A stretch of 64,000 nucleotides of DNA from Nitrospira sp. (lineage in GTDB: Bacteria; Nitrospirota; Nitrospiria; Nitrospirales; Nitrospiraceae): contig JAURZE010000014.1 in the NCBI GenBank assembly GCA_030653545.1, forward strand, positions 17,487-81,486, read 5' to 3'. The position numbers and the translations under genes are program-made. Below, one piece after another: positions 1-8,450 of this stretch (its first letter is position 1; every line of letters starts with the position of its first letter). The notes under the pieces were generated by a model that ran no database searches, was not told where the DNA came from, and was given only the letters and a program-made list of their open reading frames with translations.

Positions 1-32
1 GGCCGTCGATTGGGTCCGACTCAGCCGCGCCA

Positions 33-2084
33 TCAATGAATGGTCACCGTGCCGTCTGTGCCAAGCTGGGATGTCGCGTCAATGACGCTGTTGGCAATTG
101 GACGACGATTGTGACTTGAGATTTCGATGGTGCCGCCTTGCCCTTCCGTGGCGGTGCTGAGAATCTGGCTGTTTTTGACGGTCACGTTCTTCGCATCCAC
201 GGTGATGCTACCCCCGACCGTCTGCGGGCCACCCGAAACCGAGGTCGTGAGCACCGTATCATTCAACGTAGCCTTTTGGGCTTCGATGTGGATGGAGCCG
301 CCGCTTCCGAGCACCGATTGCGCCGAGATCGTGCTCTGTTGACTAGTGAACTGGGATCCGCCATCGATATGAATGGTGCCGCCATTGGCGTTTCGGGGTG
401 GCGTAGTGAAGAAGGGATAGTTCAGGTAGTTGTCTGCGGAAAGAGCGGTATCGGTGAGGCTCACTGACTTTTTCCCCGTTATGCTAATTGTTCCCCCATG
501 GCCGATTCCGCCACTACGGGCGTCGAGCTGACTGCCTTTGATCGAGATGCTGGGCGCTGCTAGTGAGATGTTCCCACCATTGAATGCAATTGATGAGCGT
601 GTGCTAATTAGCGTATTCGTGAGGTCGATGCTGTTCCCTGCTGTGAAGTCCACTAGCCCGCCGGACCACCAAATGCTATTGCTGGAAAAGGAGCTGTCAC
701 GACTTTCGATGCGATTATTCCCCACCAGCGTTATTGCTCCCCCTGTATTCTCGTAGGAATACGCATAGAAGAGGCTCTGAGTGACCTCGATATTGTCGGC
801 CCGAATGGCAATGGGCCCCCCACGCACATCGGACCCGAAATCGGGAAGACCTCTGTTTGAGGTATCCACGGTGGTATTCGTCACAGAAACCGAGCGTGCG
901 CTGTCGCCTGGGCCGTGGAGTCCTTGAATCGTCACAGCCCCAGCCGCGGATGTATCCCACCCTGCGCTGGCGTTGATGGCTGAATCTTTCGCCGAAAAAG
1001 TCTCTGTATTGAACGTGATATCTCCCGCCGACCCGTAGCGTTGATTAGTGGTACTTATCCTGCTGCCATTCGAAATATCGATATGCTTGGCCGTCACCTC
1101 GATGTTTCCGCCAACGGATGGATTAGATGCATTGAAGATCTGTGAGGCGTATTCAGCCTTCACGGAGGAATTGTTCATCACAAACTCTCCAGCACGAATC
1201 GACACTCCTCCTGCGGAATTTCCACCGTTTGCGGATACACTTGTATCAACGGTGCTGCCTTGAGAAAGATTGATGGCCCCCAAACTTTTGAAGCCGGTCG
1301 GCGTGAAACCTGATCCCTGTCCCACCCCACTCACAACGACTTCTCCCCCAACTTTCGCATTCGACGGCTTGCCGACGCTGACAAGATTAATCTGACCGCT
1401 CGGTGCCGTGAGCGTGCCATCCTGAATGGTAATATTCCCTCCGACCAGGGAGATCCCTGTTCCCCCGACGACCGAAAGGTGGCTCCCCTGGACAGTAATC
1501 GCGCCCGGATTTGAACCCAAGAAGCCAAACGCTGCGACGGGGGCAGCGCTGAGAAGTTGATCGGGTCCTGTCCGAGGAATCGCATTGAATCGTGCATTGT
1601 CTGAGAGTCGGAGGTAATCCGCCGACGTGAACGTCATCATTCCTCCGACATTGACCGTGGCATTTGGACCAAAGAGGAACCCGGCTGGATTGATCAGAAA
1701 GAGGTTGGCGTTCCCAAACCCTGTGGTTTGGATGCTTCCCAAGATGTTAGATGGATTGCCGCCAGTCACGCGACCAAGAATGTTGGATGTAGGAAGACCG
1801 GAATTATTAAGAAAGTTCGCGATGTTGTTGTTCGGAACATTGAAGTTGCCAAAGCTGTGAAACAGATTCGATCCACCCCCCGGTCTCGTGCCACCGGTGA
1901 TGTTGAATTGAGTCTGTCCAGTCGGCAGGGTAACCGGTGCGGACACCGTCGTATTGAGGCCTGATGACGTAATCGGCGTACCTACTTGGGCGATGGAGAC
2001 CGCGCAAGGGATTGCAAGAAGGAGAAAGAATCCGACTGTGAGATATCGAGCCAACCTAACGTGTTCCCGATGCGGCTGTTTCAT
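33..2084 (-). CDS. Two-partner-secretion exoprotein, filamentous haemagglutinin N-terminal domain
   Basis: A complete 683-residue ORF. Residues ~1-33 form a signal peptide (basic start, hydrophobic GFFLLLAIP, then a VSIAQ cleavage region). Residues ~40-170 look like the TPS domain: LFHSFGNFNV, FLINPAGFLFGPNA and VNVGGMMTFTSADYL are typical of haemagglutination-activity domains. The rest is Gly/Ser/Thr/Asn-rich beta-helix repeats with recurring GGxIxI patterns. Such proteins cross the outer membrane through a TpsB/Omp85 partner and act as adhesins or toxins. It is short for the family, has no recognisable toxin tip, and no TpsB gene is visible here. It sits on the island side of a tRNA-Met fragment, so it may have been acquired. 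Confidence 0.85.
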   Translation of the reverse strand: MKQPHREHVRLARYLTVGFFLLLAIPCAVSIAQVGTPITSSGLNTTVSAPVTLPTGQTQFNITGGTRPGGGSNLFHSFGNFNVPNNNIANFLNNSGLPTSNILGRVTGGNPSNILGSIQTTGFGNANLFLINPAGFLFGPNATVNVGGMMTFTSADYLRLSDNARFNAIPRTGPDQLLSAAPVAAFGFLGSNPGAITVQGSHLSVVGGTGISLVGGNITIQDGTLTAPSGQINLVSVGKPSNAKVGGEVVVSGVGQGSGFTPTGFKSLGAINLSQGSTVDTSVSANGGNSAGGVSIRAGEFVMNNSSVKAEYASQIFNASNPSVGGNIEVTAKHIDISNGSRISTTNQRYGSAGDITFNTETFSAKDSAINASAGWDTSAAGAVTIQGLHGPGDSARSVSVTNTTVDTSNRGLPDFGSDVRGGPIAIRADNIEVTQSLFYAYSYENTGGAITLVGNNRIESRDSSFSSNSIWWSGGLVDFTAGNSIDLTNTLISTRSSIAFNGGNISLAAPSISIKGSQLDARSGGIGHGGTISITGKKSVSLTDTALSADNYLNYPFFTTPPRNANGGTIHIDGGSQFTSQQSTISAQSVLGSGGSIHIEAQKATLNDTVLTTSVSGGPQTVGGSITVDAKNVTVKNSQILSTATEGQGGTIEISSHNRRPIANSVIDATSQLGTDGTVTIH

Positions 2085-2121
2085 AGTGGATCTCCCCTCA
2101 ATAATTAGGCCTCAGGGACCA

Positions 2122-2160
2122 ATAAAAAAGGTCGTTCGGGCGAAACTGCCTGAACGACCT
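2122..2160 (-). terminator. Rho-independent terminator, minus strand
   Basis: A 13-bp stem (AGGTCGTTC.GGC arms, one mismatch) with a 6-nt loop is followed on the minus strand by six T residues. It lies upstream of the exoprotein start, so it should end a minus-strand transcript coming from 2160-2500. Confidence 0.75.
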
Positions 2161-2404
2161 ATCGAAATATTTTCCTCTTGTCTTGATGAACCACCACGCG
2201 TTCCGCGACAGCACGCTCGCCAGCGCGAACCTTAGGAGTAATCAAGTAAAATAGATATCCCCTCTTTAGTAGGGTGGCTAAGTTATGGCCATTTTCCCCG
2301 CCACTCCCTTTAACTCTTGCGATTACTTGCGTTGCTACATAACGACCTTCCGGATTCCTGCATACACCCAACTCGGTGTCTTTGATACCGGCAGCAGCCC
2401 ACAT
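2159..2404 (-). CDS. Possible small protein, unknown
   Basis: An 81-codon ORF ending at the base of a minus-strand terminator, which suggests the region is transcribed in this direction. No domain is recognised and no clear ribosome binding site precedes the ATG. The codon usage is less GC-biased at third positions than in neighbouring core genes. It could be a decayed island gene or the chance reading of a leader RNA. No gene was seen from 2405 to 2563. Confidence 0.25.
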   Translation of the reverse strand: MWAAAGIKDTELGVCRNPEGRYVATQVIARVKGSGGENGHNLATLLKRGYLFYLITPKVRAGERAVAERVVVHQDKRKIFR

Positions 2405-2563
2405 CCAAATCGACTGTGTTAAAACTGTGCTAAAGAAAATCGAAAGGGATCAAAATCATCAGAATTAGCCGCAACGAATAGAATGCGCTAAACCCTCGAA
2501 AGTCTTTAATAAAGCGAGAAACCAGACGGAAGATCAGGGTGTTACAAAACTAGTCTTTACGGC

Positions 2564-2608
2564 CTCATAACCCAAAGGTCAGAGGTTCAAATCCTCTCCC
2601 CGCAACCA
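2564..2608 (+). other. tRNA-Met 3' fragment, probable att site of an integrative element
   Basis: The fragment reads as anticodon loop CTCATAA (anticodon CAT), variable loop AGGTC, T arm AGAGG-TTCAAAT-CCTCT, acceptor strand CCCCGCA, discriminator A and CCA. Upstream, the anticodon stem partner, D arm and TGCGGGG acceptor strand expected of an intact tRNA are absent. A tRNA 3' piece starting at the anticodon loop is the classic scar left by tyrosine-recombinase integration. Its orientation puts the intact tRNA-Met and the element to the left of this window. Confidence 0.8.
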
Positions 2609-2780
2609 ATCGGCACTCCCCCTCCCTGATAACCACGTCACCCAAAGAATCCTGGATACTCTCAAGGCGTTTCTACGGCAAAACTCCGCCCTGGCATGCG
2701 AAGATTCGCAAGTTCCTTGGGTGGTCTCTCCATTTGCGATAGGATCACCCTACGCTGACTGGCGGGAAGGGAGCGGGGTC

Positions 2781-2978
2781 GTGAACTTTATTCGAATCGG
2801 CAACCGCGCACTGAATCTTGATCGCGTCACCCATTGCGAAGTGCAGATCTGGCAAGACGCCATATCCGTAAAGATTTACATGGCCGGGACTGCGAATAAC
2901 ACCCCTGTAGTGCTGAATGAGGAAGAAGCCAAAGAATTCTGGAAGTATATTGAGTATGTCGCTGAAAAACCGGTGTGA
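2781..2978 (+). CDS. Small conserved-type protein, unknown function
   Basis: 65 residues from a GTG at 2781, preceded by GGGAGCGGGG. An ATG at 2721 in the same frame would add 20 residues with weaker initiation context. The product starts MNFIRIGNRALNLDRVTHCE, continues with beta-strand-like segments and ends in an acidic helix (EEEAKEFWKYIEYV). It has no signal peptide or membrane segment. This layout resembles short orphan proteins found in many environmental bacteria, but I cannot name a family. It is the first gene on the core side of the tRNA-Met fragment. Confidence 0.6.
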   Translation: MNFIRIGNRALNLDRVTHCEVQIWQDAISVKIYMAGTANNTPVVLNEEEAKEFWKYIEYVAEKPV

Positions 2979-3040
2979 ACCCGCCCTAGCGCCACCCTAC
3001 CTCTGACTCATCTATCCATTCCCTCAATCGTAGGATCCGC

Positions 3041-3730
3041 TTATCGGTAGGCCGTCCCACCCGCCGTTATCAGAAAGTCTGGTTCCTGGGAGCGATAGTC
3101 TCGATAGTAGCCCATGACTTTCCTCACATATAACTGGGTTTCTTTGAACGGGGGAATCTGCCGGTACCGATCGACTCTTTTCTCTCCAGCGTTGTAGGCC
3201 GCGAGTGCCAGCCGAATATTCCCGTGAAAGCGATCCAGAAGGTAGCGCAGGTGTTTCGCACCACCGCCAATATTGTCGCGGGTATCATAGAGGTTTCGCA
3301 CACCATGACGAATTGCCGTTTCGGGAATCAGCTGCATTAACCCCACCGCTCCGGCTTTTGAAATCACAGTTGGGTCAAACGACGATTCGGCCTTCATGAC
3401 CGCGAGGAGGAGTGCGGGAGACAGCCGATATTCCCGCGCGTAGCGGATCACCGCTTCTTCTAACTCTTGGTCTGAGACTGCCGCATGGTATCGAGGCTTG
3501 AGGATGATTTCCCTAAAGCGCTGATCCGCCGGGACGTTGGTCACATGTACTGTTCCAGTAGAACTCACGTACCCGTAGAGTTCCCCGTCTGCTAGAACAG
3601 CGGGCGCTGCAATGGCAACCATAAACAGGCCGACCATGAGCCTAATCCCGATCCGTCGAGCCCAGACGCCATTCCCGGATGTTTCGGCTCTCCGCCTACA
3701 GTTAGAATCATTGAGAGTTGTGGGAATCAT
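3041..3730 (-). CDS. Lytic transglycosylase, SLT domain
   Basis: A periplasmic murein-cleaving enzyme that breaks the MurNAc-GlcNAc bond to form anhydromuropeptides. The ATG at 3730 was chosen because GGAGGGAG lies five bases upstream; a longer reading would start at 3760. A hydrophobic segment (LMVGLFMVAIAAPAVLA) acts as a signal peptide. A short DUF4124-like stretch (GELYGYVSSTGTVHVTNVP) precedes the SLT domain. That domain contains VMKAESSFDP with the catalytic Glu, AGAVGLMQLIP and ALAAYNAGEKRV, the standard motifs of family 1 enzymes. About 229 residues, usual for small soluble members. Confidence 0.9.
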   Translation of the reverse strand: MIPTTLNDSNCRRRAETSGNGVWARRIGIRLMVGLFMVAIAAPAVLADGELYGYVSSTGTVHVTNVPADQRFREIILKPRYHAAVSDQELEEAVIRYAREYRLSPALLLAVMKAESSFDPTVISKAGAVGLMQLIPETAIRHGVRNLYDTRDNIGGGAKHLRYLLDRFHGNIRLALAAYNAGEKRVDRYRQIPPFKETQLYVRKVMGYYRDYRSQEPDFLITAGGTAYR

Positions 3731-4087
3731 TTGCGCTCCCTCCAGTACTCCGCTTGCCATGGGCCCGTTGCGTCAGGTCTCCTCACGCCTGGTCTATCCG
3801 CATGGATTGTGCCATTACACAAGAACCATCCGTCAATGAACTATTCAACACTTTCAAACAGATAGGCACGTATACACCTCCAGACTTATGTAGGTGAAGA
3901 CGCCCATGGAGTAGCCGCTTTTTCGTCATTGCGCCACACTTTGTCGCTTCGATGAAATGGCCCGAATATTGTCCGATGAGTGGCCGCGATATGCTCGATC
4001 AATGACTCCCGTTGTGCTACGGTTGCTTTGTGATTCGCAAGCTCGGAGACGCAGTGGCAAGAGGGTTGAGTAAAGAAGGGGGGAGTG
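3731..4087. other. Divergent intergenic region, no gene seen
   Basis: 357 bases between the divergently transcribed transglycosylase and lipoprotein genes. The ORFs here have no convincing starts or families. It must carry both promoters, but no -35/-10 pair is clear enough to place. Confidence 0.5.
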
Positions 4088-4435
4088 ATGAATCAGCGAC
4101 CACGGTTCCTTCGAGCCATTGCCCTGTGGGGGGTTCTCTTTTTCACATATGGCTGCGCGAGTGAATACAATGCCTTCCATACCCAAACGGGAGACCCCAT
4201 CCTCCTTTCACGGCGAGCCTACTCAAAGGAAACCTGCCTGCAAAAGATTCAAGCAGAGGGTGTTCGCCTTGGAGTTACCTTTCGCTATGTTCATGTGCGA
4301 GGCTCATTTTTTGGTCAATCCCTTCTATGGCCGTTTGAAGGTGGGTATGCCTGTGAGGCAGCCATAGGGCCGGAAGGGAAACCTAGGGGCATTTACCCGC
4401 TCGAAGACTCGCCGCTGCTTGCGCACAGTGAGTGA
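4088..4435 (+). CDS. Small hypothetical lipoprotein
   Basis: 115 residues. The ATG at 4088 follows the purine-rich AAGAAGGGGGGAG; a GTG lies one codon earlier. The N-terminus (RFLRAIALWGVLFFTYGC) is a lipoprotein signal peptide with lipobox FTYGC, so the mature protein should be membrane-anchored. The mature part contains ETCLQKIQAEG and a C-terminal Cys (GGYACEAAIG), leaving two Cys besides the lipidated one. No family is recognised. It is transcribed alone and diverges from the transglycosylase. Confidence 0.6.
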   Translation: MNQRPRFLRAIALWGVLFFTYGCASEYNAFHTQTGDPILLSRRAYSKETCLQKIQAEGVRLGVTFRYVHVRGSFFGQSLLWPFEGGYACEAAIGPEGKPRGIYPLEDSPLLAHSE

Positions 4436-4805
4436 ACTTCTCCCGCATCCACTACTCAAACGACTGGCACGAAAAATATTTTCCTTCCATACTCACGATT
4501 AGTAAGAATTCTTCTCTTTCAGACAAAGTCTCTGTTGACAACACTCCCTATAGCGCAGTAATACTCGATCCTCCACAGAATATGGGGGCGTGCGGGCACA
4601 ACGCTCCTTCTCGCACTTCTGTTTATGGGAATGCGGGCAAGTCGAAGGGAGGTGGACCCAGGATTCTGGCACAAAGGGGTACAGGCCAGGTCCATGAACA
4701 ACAGAACAAGAGTGCTGTACCGTCAGCATATGCATTCGGAAAAACCTGTGGTTCTTGCGCCATCCGTTTTACAAAAATCTGTTGGATTAGAAACAAGGAG
4801 TACGT
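4436..4805. other. Gene-poor stretch
   Basis: 370 bases with no supported gene. A GTG-started ORF at 4432-4821 and an overlapping one at 4625-4825 cover it, but both lack ribosome binding sites and have unlike-protein composition. The second is preceded by a hydrophobic reading without a start codon, which may be a decayed secreted protein. Confidence 0.4.
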
Positions 4806-5183
4806 ATGGAAGACTTGGTGATTGAAGAAGAAGGCACCTCCTCCGCATTGACCATTACTCTCGGTGATTTTCTCGTCTTTATTAATTGGATGAATCAAAC
4901 TGAAAAGGCTCTTGAACGCGCGGAAGCTCTACCCACAATGCCTCAGCTCGATTCAGGTAAGGTGCGCGGCTGGATTCAATTGGTTCAGCGCCTGGAAGAG
5001 CGCTTCCGTCGGAGCGAGGAAAAGAAATTGGCGATGGAAGCGAATGTCATCGCGCAGGAAGCCCAACTTGGCCAGCTCTTGTCCCATCTCCACTCAAATA
5101 TCGCTTCCTTATATGAAAATCTCGGGCAGTCACAAAAAGCCGAAGAAGTCCGCCGGCGTGCTGAAGCCCTTCATTCCGCATAG
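4806..5183 (+). CDS. Hypothetical protein with helical C-terminal half
   Basis: 125 residues, initiated behind a good site (ACAAGGAGTACGT then ATG). The N-terminal third is acidic and mixed. From residue ~40 the protein is predicted helical and charged (LEERFRRSEEKKLAMEANV), ending in a TPR-like helix pair (NIASLYENLGQSQKAEEVRRRAEAL). There is no signal peptide. The final helices suggest protein-protein contacts. No partner is evident. A hairpin terminator follows. Confidence 0.6.
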   Translation: MEDLVIEEEGTSSALTITLGDFLVFINWMNQTEKALERAEALPTMPQLDSGKVRGWIQLVQRLEERFRRSEEKKLAMEANVIAQEAQLGQLLSHLHSNIASLYENLGQSQKAEEVRRRAEALHSA

Positions 5184-5198
5184 CCCCACATAGGACAT

Positions 5199-5233
5199 CC
5201 CGGAGAAGCAGCAACACCGCTTACTTCTCCGGG
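5199..5233 (+). terminator. Hairpin terminator, no strong T tract
   Basis: A perfect 10-bp inverted repeat (CCCGGAGAAG / CTTCTCCGGG) around a 15-nt loop begins 15 bases past the preceding stop codon. Only its position and stem support termination, because no T run follows. Confidence 0.55.
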
Positions 5234-5401
5234 CCCTCCTCACAGTCGCCGCTCCCTAGGTATTCGGTTTTCATCACTCCCTACTATTTCTGACATTTCC
5301 TTGTGAAGACATGGACTTTGGCTATACTTGAGCCAGCGCTGCTGACGCCTTGATCGGAAAGGCGCATCTCGACACTGTTTTCTTGCACAGAGGGATCAGA
5401 A

Positions 5402-6337
5402 TTGAGCCCTTCAATAATCAAATTGCTGCTCGTCGAAGACAATGATGTCGATGCCCACCTCACTCGGGATATCCTGGCTGAATGGAGCATTGAGCAATTC
5501 GACATCACTCACGTCACGCGACTCAGCGAAGCGTTTGCCCATCTTGCACGAGATCGCTACGATGCCATCCTGCTAGATCTGTCCTTGCCCGATGCCTATG
5601 GCTTGCCCACCCTGAAACAGGTTCAAGCAACAAGCCCCACCATCCCCATTATTGTCCTCAGCGGAGTCAGCGACCAGGCCCTATCCCTCCAGGCTGTGCA
5701 ACAAGGCGCCCAGGACTATCTCGTCAAGGGGCAGGGCCATCCTGAATTGCTCGCTCGCTCCATCCGCTATGCCATCGAACGGAAGCGGGCAGAAGAACGG
5801 ATGACGTACCTGGCGCAGTACGACCAGTTAACCGGCCTGGTCAATCGGACCTTATTCCGCGATCGGCTCATCCAGGCCATGGCGCGAAGCAAACGACTCC
5901 AACGCCCGCTCGGCTTGATGTTGTTAGATCTCGACCGGTTTAAAGCGGTCAACGATACGATGGGACACGATGTTGGCGATTTGCTGCTTAAGTCAGTGGC
6001 AGACCGGCTTAAACTCTGTGTCCGAGAAGTAGATACAGTAGCCCGAATGGGTGGAGACGAGTTTACGATTATCCTGGAAGGTTGCTCAGCGGAACAGGAC
6101 ATCACGATCGTGGCTCAACGGATTACCGAATCCCTGAGCGAGCCCTTCGAACTGGGCCAGCACCGCCCATCGATTGGCGTCAGCATCGGGGTCACCATCT
6201 ACCCCTCTGACGATCACGATATCGACGACCTCCTGAAACACGCCGATGCCGCGATGTACCGCGCCAAACAAAAAGGTGGCAGCACCTTTCAACTGCACAC
6301 ATCCGATGCCAAGCCGCACTCCCCGCTTGTCTCGTAG
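5402..6337 (+). CDS. Response regulator with GGDEF domain (diguanylate cyclase)
   Basis: 311 residues: a receiver domain (~5-125) followed by GGDEF (~135-300). The receiver has the acidic pair in LLVEDNDVD, the phospho-acceptor Asp in AILLDLSLPD and the Lys in DYLVKGQG. The cyclase domain carries an intact GGDEF active site (ARMGGDEFTI), and RxxD (REVD) ends five residues before it, the product-inhibition I-site. It should make c-di-GMP from two GTP when phosphorylated. The start is a TTG behind AGAGGGATCAG, fixed by the receiver domain's beginning. No histidine kinase is adjacent, so it is an orphan regulator. Confidence 0.9.
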   Translation: MSPSIIKLLLVEDNDVDAHLTRDILAEWSIEQFDITHVTRLSEAFAHLARDRYDAILLDLSLPDAYGLPTLKQVQATSPTIPIIVLSGVSDQALSLQAVQQGAQDYLVKGQGHPELLARSIRYAIERKRAEERMTYLAQYDQLTGLVNRTLFRDRLIQAMARSKRLQRPLGLMLLDLDRFKAVNDTMGHDVGDLLLKSVADRLKLCVREVDTVARMGGDEFTIILEGCSAEQDITIVAQRITESLSEPFELGQHRPSIGVSIGVTIYPSDDHDIDDLLKHADAAMYRAKQKGGSTFQLHTSDAKPHSPLVS

Positions 6338-6349
6338 CAGTCACCTCGG

Positions 6350-7138
6350 CTAGCGACCGATGTCCTCCAACGGTTGATCCGTCACCACATACGCTCCTCG
6401 TGGATTACGCACAAGATCATTGGCGGTGACCAATTCGGAGGGAGCCGGATTGGGATGCGCATCGGGCGTTACCACGACCCCCCAGTGCTGATTATCCCGG
6501 CAAAGATTATCCGCCAACAAGGCGCCTCCATGATGAAACAGCAGGATGCCGCTTAGCATGTTCCCCTCACATTGATTGCGGACGATATCGGGGCAAGTCC
6601 CGGCATCACGGACGGCAATACCAAAATGATGATTGTCGAAGCACCGGTTGTCTACTACCCGAGGTTGAGCTCCAGCAAACACGAAAATCCCTGACTCCCG
6701 GTTCAGACAAACTTCATTGCCGGAGAAGGTTGCCCGACATTCCGGGCCATACAGCACCACACCTGACAAAATCCCTTCCATGGCGCGACAGTCGGAAATC
6801 ACGCAGGTGCTATCCAGAACGTTGATGGCCGAATGTTGATCGCTCCCCACATAACGAAATGCGATGCCTGAAACTCGCCCAGCTGGAACCCGCTGCATGT
6901 ATAAGGGCCCACCGCGACGGGAAAAGATCTGCACCTGATCGCGCCCGGCACCAATCAACCGCACCGGACGGTCGGAGATGAAAATCTTATCTTCATAAAT
7001 GCCTGGTCTAATATAGATCTGATCCTGCTCCTCCGCATGACGAAGCGCGTCACTTGGGAGAGAATAGCAACGCGGATCTCTTGCATCGACAATCAGCGTT
7101 TTGCCACCAGCTGGATTGGATGGTACCGGCTCATCCAT
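6350..7138 (-). CDS. Right-handed beta-helix repeat protein (NosD/pectate-lyase-like fold)
   Basis: 262 residues from the ATG at 7138, which has AAGGAGC upstream. Successive ~22-residue turns are visible: GIYEDKIFISDRPVRLIGAG, then repeated patterns such as CVISDCRAMEGILSGVVLYG and NRCFDNHHFGIAVRD. These are the parallel beta-helix repeats of NosD-like carbohydrate-binding or -modifying proteins. There is no signal peptide, so a cytoplasmic location is likely unless export is unconventional. The catalytic function is not evident. It is convergent with the diguanylate cyclase gene, with 12 bases between stop codons. Confidence 0.75.
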   Translation of the reverse strand: MDEPVPSNPAGGKTLIVDARDPRCYSLPSDALRHAEEQDQIYIRPGIYEDKIFISDRPVRLIGAGRDQVQIFSRRGGPLYMQRVPAGRVSGIAFRYVGSDQHSAINVLDSTCVISDCRAMEGILSGVVLYGPECRATFSGNEVCLNRESGIFVFAGAQPRVVDNRCFDNHHFGIAVRDAGTCPDIVRNQCEGNMLSGILLFHHGGALLADNLCRDNQHWGVVVTPDAHPNPAPSELVTANDLVRNPRGAYVVTDQPLEDIGR

Positions 7139-7388
7139 GCTTAGCTCCTTCTTTTTGCTCCAACCGTAGCAGCGTAGCATTAAAGTCACACTGGGCAAAA
7201 ATGGACTCGTACAATTCTGTCATCATTCAGAGCCTCCGGCCGAATTGTGTCAGAGTAGCTCTGATCTGAATGCCAGAACCCCTCTATTTTTCACCGTTTT
7301 GAGGTCTCTGCTCTATCTTCCTCGTGGCATACCGATTGCGTTCTCCCCCTCTGAAGACCCGAGGGGGCTGGCTAGTTGGAGGAAAACC

Positions 7389-7889
7389 ATGAAGAAGCAA
7401 TTGCGCATCGGAATCCTCGTTGCAATGAGCGCCCTGCTCTTTTCGCCAAATATCCCACTGGCGGCTCAAGGCCAAATGCAAGACAGCTCCCGCCGCCTAT
7501 ATGATCGAGTGATGGAAGAATTCAAGCACCGGGACTATGAAGCGGCGCTCGCAGGATTTCGTTTCTTTATCGAAGTGCATGGGCACTCCGCCCTTGCTGC
7601 AAATGCCCAATATTGGATCGGAGAATGCCAGTATCGATTGGGGCGCTATAAGGATTCGCTCGCCTCGTTCTATAATGTCGTCTCGTATTATCCACTCAGT
7701 CCGAAGCTGGCGGCCTCCACTCTGAAAATCGGGCAAGCCTATACGAAACTCGGCGACCAGGATAAAGCCCGCATGATGTTTGAACGCGTGGTCGACCAGT
7801 ACCCCGACAGTTCAGAAGCCGAGCTTGCCAGGAAGGCTATCGACACCACCAACGCCAAATCTGACCCGGTCTCACACACGCTTGAATAA
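7389..7889 (+). CDS. Periplasmic TPR protein, YbgF/CpoB-like
   Basis: 166 residues starting at an ATG behind TGGAGGAAAACC. Residues 1-28 form a signal peptide (GILVAMSALLFSPNIPLAAQG). The mature part has three TPR-like units: YEAALAGFRFFIEVHGHS, AQYWIGECQYRLGRYKDSLA and LKIGQAYTKLGDQDKARMMF. This matches the C-terminal domain of the Tol-Pal-associated protein CpoB/YbgF, which helps coordinate peptidoglycan synthesis with outer-membrane constriction. The N-terminal coiled-coil of full CpoB is absent and no tol-pal genes are nearby, so the role is uncertain. Confidence 0.75.
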   Translation: MKKQLRIGILVAMSALLFSPNIPLAAQGQMQDSSRRLYDRVMEEFKHRDYEAALAGFRFFIEVHGHSALAANAQYWIGECQYRLGRYKDSLASFYNVVSYYPLSPKLAASTLKIGQAYTKLGDQDKARMMFERVVDQYPDSSEAELARKAIDTTNAKSDPVSHTLE

Positions 7890-7923
7890 CACGGGCCAAG
7901 TCCGCCTACGGCCCCTCCAGCCA

Positions 7924-8433
7924 CTACAACTCATCCGGCTCGCATCCGAGCAGGGATGCGAGCGCTGGAACGGTATAGGACTTCTGCACACGGAGAGTTA
8001 CAAGCTTAATCCCGGCAGCATCTAGCACCGACTCGATCACCCGCTGTCGGCTTTCTTGACCGCCCCGCGAAGCAATATCTTCCACTTGCACAACCTGCTC
8101 AACCTGCCTCGTCCCCGGGTGTACCAGGACAAACGCCACACTCTTCAGTGCAATCTGTCGAAAAGCCTGTGCCCGAACTTCTCCAACCGCCTCAATTCGG
8201 ACAAAAGCCCAGAGCGGAACTTGCGAAAAGACAAGATACTGATCCTGAACCGCCAGCCGGATAAGGTTGTAGAGCAAGACTTCTTGCTCCGTCAGCAATG
8301 GAGCGGGGCTTACCTTCGTTCCTGCCGGAAAGACTGGGCCCTGACTCTTCCCCTTGTCTGACGAAGGGCTCCGTTTCCATAGCAACAATGCCAGCACAAC
8401 CACTGCGAGAGAACCAATGAGAATGACTTCCAT
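7924..8433 (-). CDS. DUF2726-type membrane-anchored protein
   Basis: 169 residues. One N-terminal transmembrane segment (EVILIGSLAVVVLALLLW) is followed by a Ser/Lys/Pro linker and a soluble domain (~45-165). The core LLTEQEVLLYNLIRLAVQ, VFVQVP-like FSQVPLWAFVRI and KSVAFVLVHP fit DUF2726, a domain with a predicted restriction-endonuclease-like fold. Family function is unknown, and the usual catalytic residues cannot be confidently placed here. It is in tandem with the downstream end of anmK, 17 bases away, on the same strand. Confidence 0.7.
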   Translation of the reverse strand: MEVILIGSLAVVVLALLLWKRSPSSDKGKSQGPVFPAGTKVSPAPLLTEQEVLLYNLIRLAVQDQYLVFSQVPLWAFVRIEAVGEVRAQAFRQIALKSVAFVLVHPGTRQVEQVVQVEDIASRGGQESRQRVIESVLDAAGIKLVTLRVQKSYTVPALASLLGCEPDEL

Positions 8434-8450
8434 GCGCTACGTGCGGCCCT

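Noticed and set aside
4432..4821. 129-codon ORF and an overlapping 66-codon one
   Set aside because: GTG start inside the lipoprotein gene's end, no ribosome binding site, and unlike-protein composition.
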